Source of the DNA: CAZEWZ01 sp964516765
GTDB taxonomy: Bacteria > Bacteroidota > Bacteroidia > Flavobacteriales > UBA7430
DNA length: 64,000 nucleotides
Reading direction: 5' to 3'
Assembly (NCBI GenBank): GCA_964516765.1
Contig: CAZEWZ010000002.1
Span: 1-64,000 of the forward strand
Shown: positions 44,708 through 53,614 of the stretch, piece after piece
Layout of the letters: every line of letters starts with the position of its first letter
Numbering within the stretch: position 1 is the first letter of the stretch
Translations under genes and position numbers: made by a program
Notes under the pieces: generated by a model
What the model was told of the DNA's origin: nothing
The model's database searches: none
What the model saw: only the letters and a program-made list of their open reading frames with translations

Positions 44708-45333
44708 CTGTGCTCTTTAAAGTCCTCAATTAGAAAAATATGTAAGTTTTTGGTCCGATCACTATCGCTCATCATAGAGGTTGACTCTTTGGTGCGAATC
44801 GAAGTCACAAGTGATGGACGAGACTTACCATACTTATTTTGAATACCTCTAAGTCCTTCTCCAATATTTTTTACTATTTGGGAAGTATAGGCAACTATGA
44901 TAAGATCTTCAGGTAACTCTTCTATTTTAATATTTTTTGTTTGTTGCCCTGACACCATTACAGAACCATTGAATGCAATTAGGAATTCACAGGTGCTGAT
45001 ACTAGAATCGGAAATACTAAAATCATCTTCAAAATAAAGTTCTGTCGGTTTTAATAATTTTTTTAGTTCGTCATTGCTACAATAAGTCTTTTTCCATGAA
45101 CTTTCCTCTAACAGATTCTTGAAGTTTGAGTAAAAATCTTCTAGATTTTCACAATATGAAAATTTCCCTCCTTGGCTAGTAAAGACTTTTGCAAAAGTCA
45201 CATCTTGAGGATCATCGGGTTTAGGAATGAGTTCTTCCATTTTAATTATCTCATCAGAGGTCGCATCGTCATGCTTATCAATAAGAGTAGGAATGATTTT
45301 TTCTAGGAATTTGTTAAGTAGGCTTTTCTTCAT
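44704..45333 (-). CDS. LUD-domain protein (LutC/YkgG-like)
   Basis: This 209-residue protein has the LUD domain fold. It contains CEFLIAFNGSVMVSG near residue 113, followed by LPEDLIIVAYTSQIVKNI and a C-terminal SIRTKESTSMMSDSDRT segment. LutC is part of the lactate oxidation complex LutABC in other bacteria, but no lutA or lutB is nearby. In Bacteroidota this gene regularly sits between ftsH and cdsA, so a different role seems likely. Its first 20 bases overlap the end of ftsH. Confidence 0.8.
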   Translation of the reverse strand: MKKSLLNKFLEKIIPTLIDKHDDATSDEIIKMEELIPKPDDPQDVTFAKVFTSQGGKFSYCENLEDFYSNFKNLLEESSWKKTYCSNDELKKLLKPTELYFEDDFSISDSSISTCEFLIAFNGSVMVSGQQTKNIKIEELPEDLIIVAYTSQIVKNIGEGLRGIQNKYGKSRPSLVTSIRTKESTSMMSDSDRTKNLHIFLIEDFKEHR

Positions 45334-47377
45334 TTTCTTTTGATTTCTCAGGAGAAGAGTCTTCTTCCTTTACGTCATTTTCTATGGCACTTTTGTTAAC
45401 AGTTACTTTTTCGTCTTTATCCCAGGATCTTTTTCCAAAAATAGTAGCTAGATCTTCTTTGAATATTACTTCTTTTGATAAAAGTGCTTCCGCTAATTTA
45501 ATTAAAGAATCTTTATTTTTCTTTAAGACATTTAAAGCTCTGGCATACGCCTCTTCAGTCAAATTTCTAACCTCTTCATCAATTGTTTGAGCAGTTTTCT
45601 CACTATATGGCTTATTAAATCCTGAGTTTTGTCCTGAAGAATCATAGTAGGATATATTTCCAATTTTCTCACTTAATCCATAAACTGTGACCATTGATGT
45701 TGCCTGTCTTGTTACTTTTTCAAGATCACTTAGTGCTCCAGTAGATACCTTATTGAATATGATTTCTTCTGCTGCTCGTCCCCCAAGTGCAGCACACATC
45801 TCGTCCATCATTTGTTGTTTAGTCGTAATCTGTCTTTCTTCTGGAAGGTACCAAGCAGCACCTAAAGATTTACCCCTTGGAACAATTGTCACCTTTATTA
45901 AAGGAGCTGCATATTCTAACATCCAACTAACTGTAGCATGGCCAGCTTCATGAAAAGCAATAACCTCACGTTCTTTTTTTGAAATTATTTTATTCTTTTT
46001 TTCTAGACCACCAATGATTCGATCTACCGCATCTAAGAAATCTTGTTTCTCTACAAAGTTTTTTTCTTTTCTCGCAGCAATTAATGCAGCTTCATTACAC
46101 ATATTCGCAATGTCAGCACCAGAAAACCCAGGAGTTTGTTTTGCTAGAAAGTTTATATTTAGTTTTTCATCAACTTTTAGTGGTTTTAGGTGAACTTCAA
46201 AAATTTCTTTACGTTCATTTAATTCTGGCAAATCAACATAAATTTGTCGATCAAACCTTCCTGCTCTTACCAGAGCTCTGTCTAAAATATCAGCTCTATT
46301 GGTAGCAGCAACAACAATGACATGATCGTCTGTTCCAAAACCATCCATTTCAGTGAGAAGTTGATTCAATGTATTTTCTCTCTCATCGTTTGAACCTGTC
46401 ATTTGATTTTTCCCTCTTGCTCGGCCAATGGCATCTATTTCGTCAATAAATATGATAGCAGGAGATTTATCTTTGGCTTTTTTAAATAAGTCCCTTACCC
46501 TAGATGCCCCAACGCCTACAAACATTTCGACAAAGTCAGATCCAGATAAAGAAAAGAATGGAACCTGAGCTTCTCCAGCTACTGCTTTTGCCAAAAGTGT
46601 TTTTCCAGTTCCTGGAGGGCCAACCAGAAGTGCTCCTCGTGGAATTTTCCCACCAAGTTTAGTATACTTTTCAGGGCTTTTAAGGAAATCAACGATTTCT
46701 TGAACTTCTTCTTTTGCTCCTTCTAGTCCAGCTACATCATTGAAAGTAGTTTTTACATCTGATTCTTTGTCGTACAACTGCGCTTGTGACTTTCCGATAT
46801 TGAAAATTTGAGAACCAGGACCTCCTCCAGAGCCACCACTCATTCTCTTCATAAAGAAAAGCCAAATTAAGATGAGGAATACAAAAGGTAACCAAGCCCA
46901 AATGCTATCCCAGATACTTTGTTCATTGTTATAAAATATTTGAACGGTTTCACTATCAGAAAATTGCCATTCTTTTTGGGCATCATCTAATTTGTTTTCA
47001 AAAACTTCTGAGGTTCCAATTTTTATAAAATAATGAGGGCCTCGGTTTACACCATCTCCAAAAAGTGGATTCTTTACCGCTTCGTGTCTTCTTTCATTTA
47101 ATGCAGATTCTTTTATATATATTTTTGCGATGTTTTTATTTTGAATAATTTCAATTTTTTCAACATCTCTATTCTTAATGTATTCATTGATAAGGGTTTG
47201 ACGATTAGTTTCCATTGTAAGAGAACCTAATTCATTTGTAAAAAGCATCGAAATCATTATGAATGCAATGATTCCATAAATCCAGTAGAAATTGAATTTT
47301 GGTAATTGATTTTTTTTCTTTAGAATCTTTTTCCTCTTTTTCGCAGGAATTTTTTTGATAGTTTTCTTTTTGGTCAT
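45314..47377 (-). CDS. ftsH: ATP-dependent zinc metalloprotease FtsH
   Basis: This 687-residue membrane protease has a very basic N-terminal tail (residues 1-25) and two membrane spans (about 32-48 and 156-175). The AAA+ domain has Walker A GPPGTGKT near 245, IFIDEIDAIG near 303 and the second region of homology TNRADILDRALVRAGRFDR. The zinc site HEAGH lies near 470. The C-terminal tail is acidic and Lys/Glu-rich. It degrades membrane and regulatory proteins. One base separates it from rsfS. Confidence 0.97.
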   Translation of the reverse strand: MTKKKTIKKIPAKKRKKILKKKNQLPKFNFYWIYGIIAFIMISMLFTNELGSLTMETNRQTLINEYIKNRDVEKIEIIQNKNIAKIYIKESALNERRHEAVKNPLFGDGVNRGPHYFIKIGTSEVFENKLDDAQKEWQFSDSETVQIFYNNEQSIWDSIWAWLPFVFLILIWLFFMKRMSGGSGGGPGSQIFNIGKSQAQLYDKESDVKTTFNDVAGLEGAKEEVQEIVDFLKSPEKYTKLGGKIPRGALLVGPPGTGKTLLAKAVAGEAQVPFFSLSGSDFVEMFVGVGASRVRDLFKKAKDKSPAIIFIDEIDAIGRARGKNQMTGSNDERENTLNQLLTEMDGFGTDDHVIVVAATNRADILDRALVRAGRFDRQIYVDLPELNERKEIFEVHLKPLKVDEKLNINFLAKQTPGFSGADIANMCNEAALIAARKEKNFVEKQDFLDAVDRIIGGLEKKNKIISKKEREVIAFHEAGHATVSWMLEYAAPLIKVTIVPRGKSLGAAWYLPEERQITTKQQMMDEMCAALGGRAAEEIIFNKVSTGALSDLEKVTRQATSMVTVYGLSEKIGNISYYDSSGQNSGFNKPYSEKTAQTIDEEVRNLTEEAYARALNVLKKNKDSLIKLAEALLSKEVIFKEDLATIFGKRSWDKDEKVTVNKSAIENDVKEEDSSPEKSKENEEKPT

Positions 47378-47378
47378 A

Positions 47379-47753
47379 TTAATGTGAAGCTTTTATTTCT
47401 GTTATTTTTGCATCTGCCCAGAGATCTTCTAGGGCATAAAATTCTCTCACTGATGTTTGAAATATGTGCGCCACGACATTCACGTAATCCATTAAAATCC
47501 ATTCTGATGATTCTGTTCCCTCTTTGTGCCAGGCTTTATCGTTCAAAGTTTCTAGTGTTTCTTTTTGAATTGAGTTTGCTATTGCATTTACTTGGGTATT
47601 TGAATTTGCGTTGCTAACTACAAAATAATCGCATACAGAATTGTCAATATCTCTTAAGTCAATAATTGTAATCCTTTCAGCTTTTTTCTCTTGCATTCCT
47701 TTGACAATTACATCAAGTAGAGCTTTTATTTCCAAACTTTTATTTTTATTCAT
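47379..47753 (-). CDS. rsfS: Ribosomal silencing factor RsfS
   Basis: This 124-residue protein binds ribosomal protein L14 and blocks subunit joining. The family segments ITIIDLRDIDNSVCDYFVV near residue 25 and WILMDYVNVVAHIFQTSVREFYALEDLWADA near 85 are clear. It is the first gene of the rsfS-ftsH-LUD-cdsA-psd run, an order conserved in Bacteroidota, and is divergent from birA. Confidence 0.95.
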   Translation of the reverse strand: MNKNKSLEIKALLDVIVKGMQEKKAERITIIDLRDIDNSVCDYFVVSNANSNTQVNAIANSIQKETLETLNDKAWHKEGTESSEWILMDYVNVVAHIFQTSVREFYALEDLWADAKITEIKASH

Positions 47754-47851
47754 TCAGAATCTTCTAAATTAATGGTAAAAATAATGCTTTTAGACGAATT
47801 AAAATTCCTCCAAAGGCAGTAAATTCACATAATAATTATTATTTGTAGCTT

Positions 47852-48613
47852 TTGATGGACACACTAAATTTAGATACCCTTTTTATTGGTAAAAACCGTT
47901 TTAATTTTGAAGAAATAGACTCAACAAATGAGTGGCTTATTATTCAAAATTCATTAAAAAAAATCCCAGATGGAACTATTGTTGTTGCAAATAATCAAAT
48001 CAAAGGGAAAGGGCAGAGAGGTAGTCAATGGATTTCAGAAGTTAACAATTCTCTGACCTTTAGCATTCTTTTGAGGCCACGATTTATTCTACCCTCTCAA
48101 ACTTTTGACATAAGTGTCTGTATAGCCTTGGCTATTCATAATTGTCTTGATGAATTGTGTTTTGGCTTTTCGATTAAGTGGCCTAATGATATTTTCTTTG
48201 AGGATAAAAAAATTGCTGGGGTTCTTATTGAAAATCAATTTCGAAAGGGTGAGTATCAAAATGCAATTATAGGTGTTGGCTTAAATGTCAATCAAAACAA
48301 TTTTAATGACTTACCCAATGCTATCTCTTTAAAACAGATTTTAGGATTAAGTTTTCCCATAGAAAAAGTGATGTATAGAATTTGTGAATTATTAGAAGGT
48401 TTTTATTTACAGCTTAGAGCTGGTAACTTTAATACTTTGAAGTCAAAATATATATCCTGTCTATATGGCTATAATAAATGGCGTCTTTTTAAAACAAAAG
48501 AAGATATCTTTCAAGGAAAAATTGTGGACATACATAGAAATGGATATATTCAGTTAAAACTTCTAAATGGTGATTTTCAAGATTTTGAGATAAAACAGTT
48601 GAAATTTATCTAA
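47852..48613 (+). CDS. birA: Biotin--[acetyl-CoA-carboxylase] ligase
   Basis: This 253-residue enzyme consists of the catalytic domain only, without the N-terminal repressor domain of E. coli BirA. It has EEIDSTNEWL near residue 20, the biotin-AMP loop KGKGQRGSQWIS near 52, SIKWPNDIFFEDKKIAGVLIEN near 110 and GVGLNVNQN near 147. It attaches biotin to carboxylase carrier proteins. It is convergent with the photolyase gene, 29 bases apart. Confidence 0.95.
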   Translation: MMDTLNLDTLFIGKNRFNFEEIDSTNEWLIIQNSLKKIPDGTIVVANNQIKGKGQRGSQWISEVNNSLTFSILLRPRFILPSQTFDISVCIALAIHNCLDELCFGFSIKWPNDIFFEDKKIAGVLIENQFRKGEYQNAIIGVGLNVNQNNFNDLPNAISLKQILGLSFPIEKVMYRICELLEGFYLQLRAGNFNTLKSKYISCLYGYNKWRLFKTKEDIFQGKIVDIHRNGYIQLKLLNGDFQDFEIKQLKFI

Positions 48614-48642
48614 GCTTATATTTTCTTTTGTCTTGATATTGA

Positions 48643-49929
48643 CTAAATCGACTCTAGACCCTTCTTATAGGTTTCCAGTGCTCTAAATCTTGCGAACTTG
48701 TGCTCCACTATGGGATTGCTGTATTTTTTAGTTCCATATTCGGGAATCCATTTTTTTATGTATTGTTCAGATTTGTCAAATTTCTTTAATTGTTCATGCG
48801 GATTGAATATTCTAAAGTATGGGGCAGAATCACAACCAGTTCCTGCTGCCCATTGCCAGTTTCCATTGTTTGACGATAATTCAAAATCCAATAACTTTTT
48901 TGCAAAATAAGCTTCTCCCCAACGCCAATCTATCAGTAAATGTTTGCAAAGAAACCCCGCCGTAATCATACGAACTCTGTTGTGCATGTAACCTGTACTG
49001 TTTAATTGTCTCATTCCGGCGTCTACCATTGGGTAACCTGTTTTTCCCTCACACCAATTATTGAAGTCTTCCTTGTCATTTATCCATTGTATTGGATCAT
49101 ACTTTCTTTTGAAATTTGAGTTTATTACTTTAGGGAAATTATAGAGTATTTGCATGAAAAACTCTCTCCATATTAATTCACTTATAAATGTCTCATTTGA
49201 ATTTTTTAGATTGAATAAAAGTTCTCTAACTCCAATGGTTCCAAATCTAAGATGCGGACTAAGGTAACTTGTTGAATCAAGATGAGGGAAGTTCCTAGTT
49301 TGATCATAATTTCCAATCTCACTTAAATTGTATTCACGAACAGTAATATTAGAATTCTGAATATTTAACTCATCTTTTGATGGGAATTCTAAATTTGTTT
49401 GGAAGAAGTTTTCAAAAGAAATTTTAGGCATGGGAATTGCCTGTGAATAGGATTCCAGCCATTTGTTTTTGTAAGGAGTGAATACAGTATAAGGTTTTCC
49501 GTCTGCTTTAGTAATGTCCAATTCCTCGTGAATGACTTGATCCTTATAGGCCATAACATCGATTTCCTTATTATTAAGTAGTTCAATTATTTCATGGTCT
49601 CTTTTTCTTGCGTAGGGTTCATAATCTTTGTTTATGAATACTTTTTCTATTTCATATGTTTCCAATATTTTTTTCCAGACGTTCAAGGGATTACCTTTTA
49701 AACACATTAAAGACGCCCTATTTTCTTTAAGTTTTTTATTTATTTGGTAAACCTGGTCATAAATGAAATTTACTCGAGCGTCATCTCTTGGAAGCTCTTC
49801 AATAATATCTTGATCAAATATGAAGATAGGTAAAACCGGATATCTGTCATTAAGGGCTTCGGTGAGTCCTACATTATCTTGGAGTCTTAAATCTCTTCTG
49901 AACCAGAATATAGATATTTTTTTATGCAT
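48643..49929 (-). CDS. phr: Deoxyribodipyrimidine photolyase (photolyase/cryptochrome family)
   Basis: This 428-residue flavoprotein has an N-terminal antenna domain (IFWFRRDLRLQDN at the start) and a helical FAD domain. The FAD domain has ELIWREFFMQIL near residue 242, DAGMRQLNSTGYMHNRVRM near 295 and NNGNWQWAAGTGCDSAPYFR near 360; the last two hold FAD contacts and the Trp electron path. It resembles class I CPD photolyases, which use blue light to repair UV dimers. A photoreceptor role cannot be excluded by sequence. It directly abuts the SDR gene and is the last gene of the light-related island. Confidence 0.92.
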   Translation of the reverse strand: MHKKISIFWFRRDLRLQDNVGLTEALNDRYPVLPIFIFDQDIIEELPRDDARVNFIYDQVYQINKKLKENRASLMCLKGNPLNVWKKILETYEIEKVFINKDYEPYARKRDHEIIELLNNKEIDVMAYKDQVIHEELDITKADGKPYTVFTPYKNKWLESYSQAIPMPKISFENFFQTNLEFPSKDELNIQNSNITVREYNLSEIGNYDQTRNFPHLDSTSYLSPHLRFGTIGVRELLFNLKNSNETFISELIWREFFMQILYNFPKVINSNFKRKYDPIQWINDKEDFNNWCEGKTGYPMVDAGMRQLNSTGYMHNRVRMITAGFLCKHLLIDWRWGEAYFAKKLLDFELSSNNGNWQWAAGTGCDSAPYFRIFNPHEQLKKFDKSEQYIKKWIPEYGTKKYSNPIVEHKFARFRALETYKKGLESI

Positions 49930-51345
49930 TTAGCTAATAAGTTTTTTTAACATTCCTTTAAATATATAGCCATGAAATGGTAATACGGATATCCAATATA
50001 ATCTTCCTAGAATTCCCAAAGGCCTGAAAGTAGCAGTCTGAACTAGATTTCCTGATTCAATCTTAAATTCTAACCATGCTTCTCCTGGTAATTTCATTTC
50101 TGCAAAGAGTAAAAGTCGACCCTCTTTTTTGTTTGCATATAATACTCTCCAAAAATCTAGAGCATCTCCCACATTCAAAGAATCTATATTTGTCCGACCT
50201 CGACGAAGTCCAACTCCTCCGAACAGTTTATCTAAAAACCCTCGAAATCTCCATAGCCAATTCCCGTAATACCATCCTTTCCCCCCCCCAATTCTCCATA
50301 TTTTATTGATACATTCTTCTCTGTTTTCAAATGAATGTACCCTTTGGTCCTTAAAACATCCAAATGTAGGTACTCGAATAAAATCTGAAATATTTATGTT
50401 CATTCCGCTACTTGCATATGCATCTTTCCAGCTAGAAATAATTTCGTTGTTTTCAATTTTACTAAAAGCATTTTTTAAAGCTTTTTTGTATGTTATTGGT
50501 TTGTGACTAATTATTTTAAGTAATTCATTATTCCTGCAAACTACATCAACTTTCATGCTATTTACAAGGGCAACTGCAAGCTTATATGAAGTAGAGGTAA
50601 CAAAATACAACCAGTATGAAGATAAGCGTGGTGTCATAACTGGTACAATCACGATAGATCGTTTCAGGTTTCTTTGACGTGCAAATTCCAAAAGCATTTC
50701 TTTGTAGGAGAGAATATCGGGGCCACCTATGTCAAAGTCTTTATTGTATGTATCTGTATTTAGTACAGATTTAGATAAAAGAGTAATAACATCTGCTATT
50801 GCGATTGGTTGACACCTAGTCAAAAGCCATTTTGGTGTAACCATTAGTGGAAGTTTTTCGACCAAATCACGCATGATTTCAAATGATGCACTACCTGATC
50901 CAACAATTATTCCAGCTCGAAGAGCAGTAAGAGGATATTTTCCTTTTTCGAGTTCTAATTCTACATTTTTTCTTGAGATTAGATGTTTTGAAAGAATAGC
51001 TTCGTTGATTATCCCACTCAAATAAATCACTTGCTTTACTTTTGTTTTCTCAATAGTTTTTCTAAAGTTACTAGCACATTTCAATTCTAATTCTTGATAG
51101 CTGGCAGATTCTGACATGGAATGGACCAGATAGAAGGCTACATCAATATCTTGAGGTATAGATTTTAGACTTTCCTCATTCAATAAGTCTACTTGAATGA
51201 CTTCTAATTTCTCTTTTAATGATTCTGGTGGGGAGTACCTGTTTATATCCCGAACACAACACACCACTTCATGGCCCATTTCTACCAGGATAGGCAAAAG
51301 TCTTTTCCCAATATAACCGGTTGCCCCTGTAAGAAGTAATTTCAT
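49930..51345 (-). CDS. SDR-type NAD(P)-binding protein with C-terminal DUF2867
   Basis: This 471-residue protein has an N-terminal extended SDR domain: the GATGYIGKRLLP nucleotide-binding motif at residues 7-18, a YLVHSM segment near 72 and LRAGIIVGSGSASFE near 142. The C-terminal half (about 320-471) is DUF2867, with KGWYYGNWLWRFRGFLDK and PLGILGRLYWISVLPFHG. The reaction is unknown. Such SDR-DUF2867 genes occur beside photolyases in marine flavobacteria and, from memory, are among light-responsive genes there. It is directly followed by the photolyase gene with no gap. Confidence 0.82.
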   Translation of the reverse strand: MKLLLTGATGYIGKRLLPILVEMGHEVVCCVRDINRYSPPESLKEKLEVIQVDLLNEESLKSIPQDIDVAFYLVHSMSESASYQELELKCASNFRKTIEKTKVKQVIYLSGIINEAILSKHLISRKNVELELEKGKYPLTALRAGIIVGSGSASFEIMRDLVEKLPLMVTPKWLLTRCQPIAIADVITLLSKSVLNTDTYNKDFDIGGPDILSYKEMLLEFARQRNLKRSIVIVPVMTPRLSSYWLYFVTSTSYKLAVALVNSMKVDVVCRNNELLKIISHKPITYKKALKNAFSKIENNEIISSWKDAYASSGMNINISDFIRVPTFGCFKDQRVHSFENREECINKIWRIGGGKGWYYGNWLWRFRGFLDKLFGGVGLRRGRTNIDSLNVGDALDFWRVLYANKKEGRLLLFAEMKLPGEAWLEFKIESGNLVQTATFRPLGILGRLYWISVLPFHGYIFKGMLKKLIS

Positions 51346-51404
51346 TTAAATGGTATTAACGATTCGAATAATATATAATTGAGTGAATATCTTATTCTAT
51401 TGGT

Positions 51405-51830
51405 TTAGATCTCAGCTATAGGGTTAGTATCTTCGGGGAAAGTTCTGTATTTAGAATAATTTTTCAGGAACCTCATATGTTCTCTGGGACTCATTATTTC
51501 TGTCTTTATTGCAATACCATTGATTTGTAATTCAAAATGAGATTCACTAGTTTGAAATGTAATTTGATTAAATCTTCCCACCAATGCATATTCTTCATTT
51601 ACAATTCGAAAATACATTGCGAGTCCACTTTTTTTTATTTCGAAATTGCATGAAATAATATCATTATTTTTTTTTACGCCAATATTTTCGGGATAAATAT
51701 CGATGATTTTGTACTTGGGCGATCCGTAAATCCCTAGAGATATTTTTTCAATTATTCCATATGATTTTCCAGTAATCTTTTCGATTTCAAGTTCTTTTTC
51801 TTTTTTGTCGATACTAGTTTTGAAAATCAT
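51405..51830 (-). CDS. Hypothetical protein between blh and the SDR gene
   Basis: This 141-residue soluble protein has no signal peptide, cysteine pair or membrane span. I do not recognise the family. It is rich in Ile, Lys and Glu and looks mostly beta (alternating hydrophobic pattern from about residue 20 to 110), ending in a helix with EHMRFLKNYSKYR. It lies 39 bases after blh and 59 before the SDR gene on the same strand, so it may belong to the same transcript as the retinal and photolyase genes. A function in light response is only a guess from position. Confidence 0.6.
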   Translation of the reverse strand: MIFKTSIDKKEKELEIEKITGKSYGIIEKISLGIYGSPKYKIIDIYPENIGVKKNNDIISCNFEIKKSGLAMYFRIVNEEYALVGRFNQITFQTSESHFELQINGIAIKTEIMSPREHMRFLKNYSKYRTFPEDTNPIAEI

Positions 51831-51869
51831 AATTTTTGTTTTATGGAGTATTCTATTTGAGAGAAAACT

Positions 51870-52766
51870 CTAATGATTAAAATTATACATAACCATCGTA
51901 TGAGGAAGAGTAATGACAGAAATAACAACTAATGAGACTAATGGAATTGAAATCGGAATAATATTGTAGTAGGAAAGCCCAATCAGTAAGAAAGACATTG
52001 TGATACTAAGGATAGAGTAGGGAAACATTAATTTCATAAGCTTAACTACACTGAAATTTTCTTTTAGATTTTTGAAGAAAGAGAATTGATGTACAATAGA
52101 TGGCAAAGAATGTAATACTATAAAGTATAGAGTAAAACAAATAATAAATGGGAATAAGAACGCAGTCAAATGAATAATAGCTAGAAAGAATAGTTCAGAT
52201 AAAAATTTTTGGTATAATAAGTAGCCCTTAAAGTACATTAAGCTGAACGAAACAACACTTAAGATATTAGATATTAAAAATATTGGTTTAATAATTTTAT
52301 GTTCATATAATTCTAGGAAAATACGTGTATCTTCATAGGACACCGTCATCCGACTTAACTCAGAAATATTATAAAAAATAAGTGTAAATAAAATACTCAA
52401 TCCCCAGTTGAGGTAAATAATTTTTTGAATTTTTCTTTTTTTGACAAAGAAAGTGTGAAGTTGAGTTTCTCCAAAATGAAAAGCCGAAACCAAAATAAAT
52501 AATATGAGACCCATACTAGGAGAGAATACCCATACCAAAAGATATAGTATTATTGAACCTAAATAGTAAAGGTAAAATTTGACTTTATTCGTTTCTTGTT
52601 TTTTGAAAGTAAGAAGGTGATCTAAGGTTCCATGAGGTATACCAATGGCTAATAATAATAGTGAGCTTCCCATGATTTGGAAGTCCATTGGAATGTCGCT
52701 ATATGCATGAAATATAATCGATATAGCATAAGAGCAAACAATATATATGAAGACGTATATATTCAT
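51870..52766 (-). CDS. blh: Beta-carotene 15,15'-dioxygenase Blh (Brp/Blh family)
   Basis: This 298-residue polytopic membrane enzyme cleaves beta-carotene to retinal, the chromophore of the neighbouring rhodopsin. The family His residues are present: PHGTLDH (H45, H50), HFGETQ (H97), LHSLPSIVH (H219, H226) and LPHTMV (H289); they hold the catalytic iron. About eight membrane spans are visible. No carotenoid synthesis genes (crtE, B, I, Y) are in the window, so beta-carotene must be made elsewhere. The ATG lies one base after the T-rich tail of the terminator that follows the rhodopsin gene. Confidence 0.93.
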   Translation of the reverse strand: MNIYVFIYIVCSYAISIIFHAYSDIPMDFQIMGSSLLLLAIGIPHGTLDHLLTFKKQETNKVKFYLYYLGSIILYLLVWVFSPSMGLILFILVSAFHFGETQLHTFFVKKRKIQKIIYLNWGLSILFTLIFYNISELSRMTVSYEDTRIFLELYEHKIIKPIFLISNILSVVSFSLMYFKGYLLYQKFLSELFFLAIIHLTAFLFPFIICFTLYFIVLHSLPSIVHQFSFFKNLKENFSVVKLMKLMFPYSILSITMSFLLIGLSYYNIIPISIPLVSLVVISVITLPHTMVMYNFNH

Positions 52767-52808
52767 TAAAAAATAAAAGCAAGAGCAGGTATTTCCTACT
52801 CTTGCTTT
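52767..52808 (-). terminator. Strong terminator between proteorhodopsin and blh
   Basis: On the minus strand a 14-base stem (13 pairs; 52795-52808 with 52776-52789) closes a five-base loop and is followed by TATTTTTTA. The last base of that tail touches the blh ATG. It starts 18 bases after the rhodopsin stop codon. It should end most rhodopsin transcripts and let blh be expressed by read-through. Confidence 0.88.
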
Positions 52809-52826
52809 ATTAAGATAAACTAATAA

Positions 52827-53558
52827 TTATTTTGATTCGGTAACAGCGATATTATAAACCACTAGACCAAAACCTATTTTATTGATTGCATCAGCGATGT
52901 TGTACCATAAATCTACATTAGTAGAACTCCAACCTAAAGCAGTGTTTAACCATCCACCGTCCATACACATGTAACCAATTGGGTATATAGCCCAACCTAC
53001 AAGTACAAACCATGCAAGAGTTCTCACTCCTCTTTTAACAGCAACTGAATCACTTTTTTCAGCTAATTGAGCCACTTCACCTAACCATGCAGTGTAAAGT
53101 ACATAAATGTAACCTAAGGTAGATAAAACTCCCCAAGTAACAGAGTGTGATGTTGCGGCTGCTCCGCCTGGATTGAATGCTTCACCGATATAACCAGCAA
53201 TTAGCATCCATGCAGAAGCGAAGATTAGTTTCCACAACAAAGATTTTGTCGCACCAGCTGCTCTAGTTAAAAGATAAAATTCAACACACATTAACGGCAC
53301 AGTTAAAATCCAGTCAATGTATCTGTAAGCAGTTGGATTTTCACCTGTTTCCATGTAAAAATCTCTCATGTACAAATAGTGTACTGCAGCAATTCCAGTA
53401 ATTAAAGCAGAAACTAAAAGAGAGAGTTGCCATTTTTTGTCTACTGAACCTCTTTCAACGAAGAAGAATACAGAAGAAGCAAACATAGCCATACATCCAA
53501 TGAAGAATGTAAATGCTACGGGATCATTCTTGATGTCAATAATTGTTGATAGTAACAT
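52827..53558 (-). CDS. Proteorhodopsin, green-absorbing light-driven proton pump
   Basis: This 243-residue seven-helix retinal protein has the following key residues, aligned by eye to the classical green proteorhodopsin: H60 (equivalent H75), R79, proton acceptor D82 (D97), T86, spectral tuning site M90 (L105, giving green absorption) and donor E93 (E108). Together D82, T86 and E93 form the D-T-E set of outward proton pumps. Retinal Schiff base Lys is K227 in ADAINKIGF. G143 in helix E falls where the classical protein has Phe152 and where xanthorhodopsin has the Gly that opens a window for a carotenoid antenna. It lies between a copper lipoprotein gene and blh, with a terminator after it. 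Confidence 0.97.
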   Translation of the reverse strand: MLLSTIIDIKNDPVAFTFFIGCMAMFASSVFFFVERGSVDKKWQLSLLVSALITGIAAVHYLYMRDFYMETGENPTAYRYIDWILTVPLMCVEFYLLTRAAGATKSLLWKLIFASAWMLIAGYIGEAFNPGGAAATSHSVTWGVLSTLGYIYVLYTAWLGEVAQLAEKSDSVAVKRGVRTLAWFVLVGWAIYPIGYMCMDGGWLNTALGWSSTNVDLWYNIADAINKIGFGLVVYNIAVTESK

Positions 53559-53614
53559 AATTTAGAATTTAAGTTAATAAAAAAAAAAGTAATTAATAAA
53601 AATTTTAATAATAT

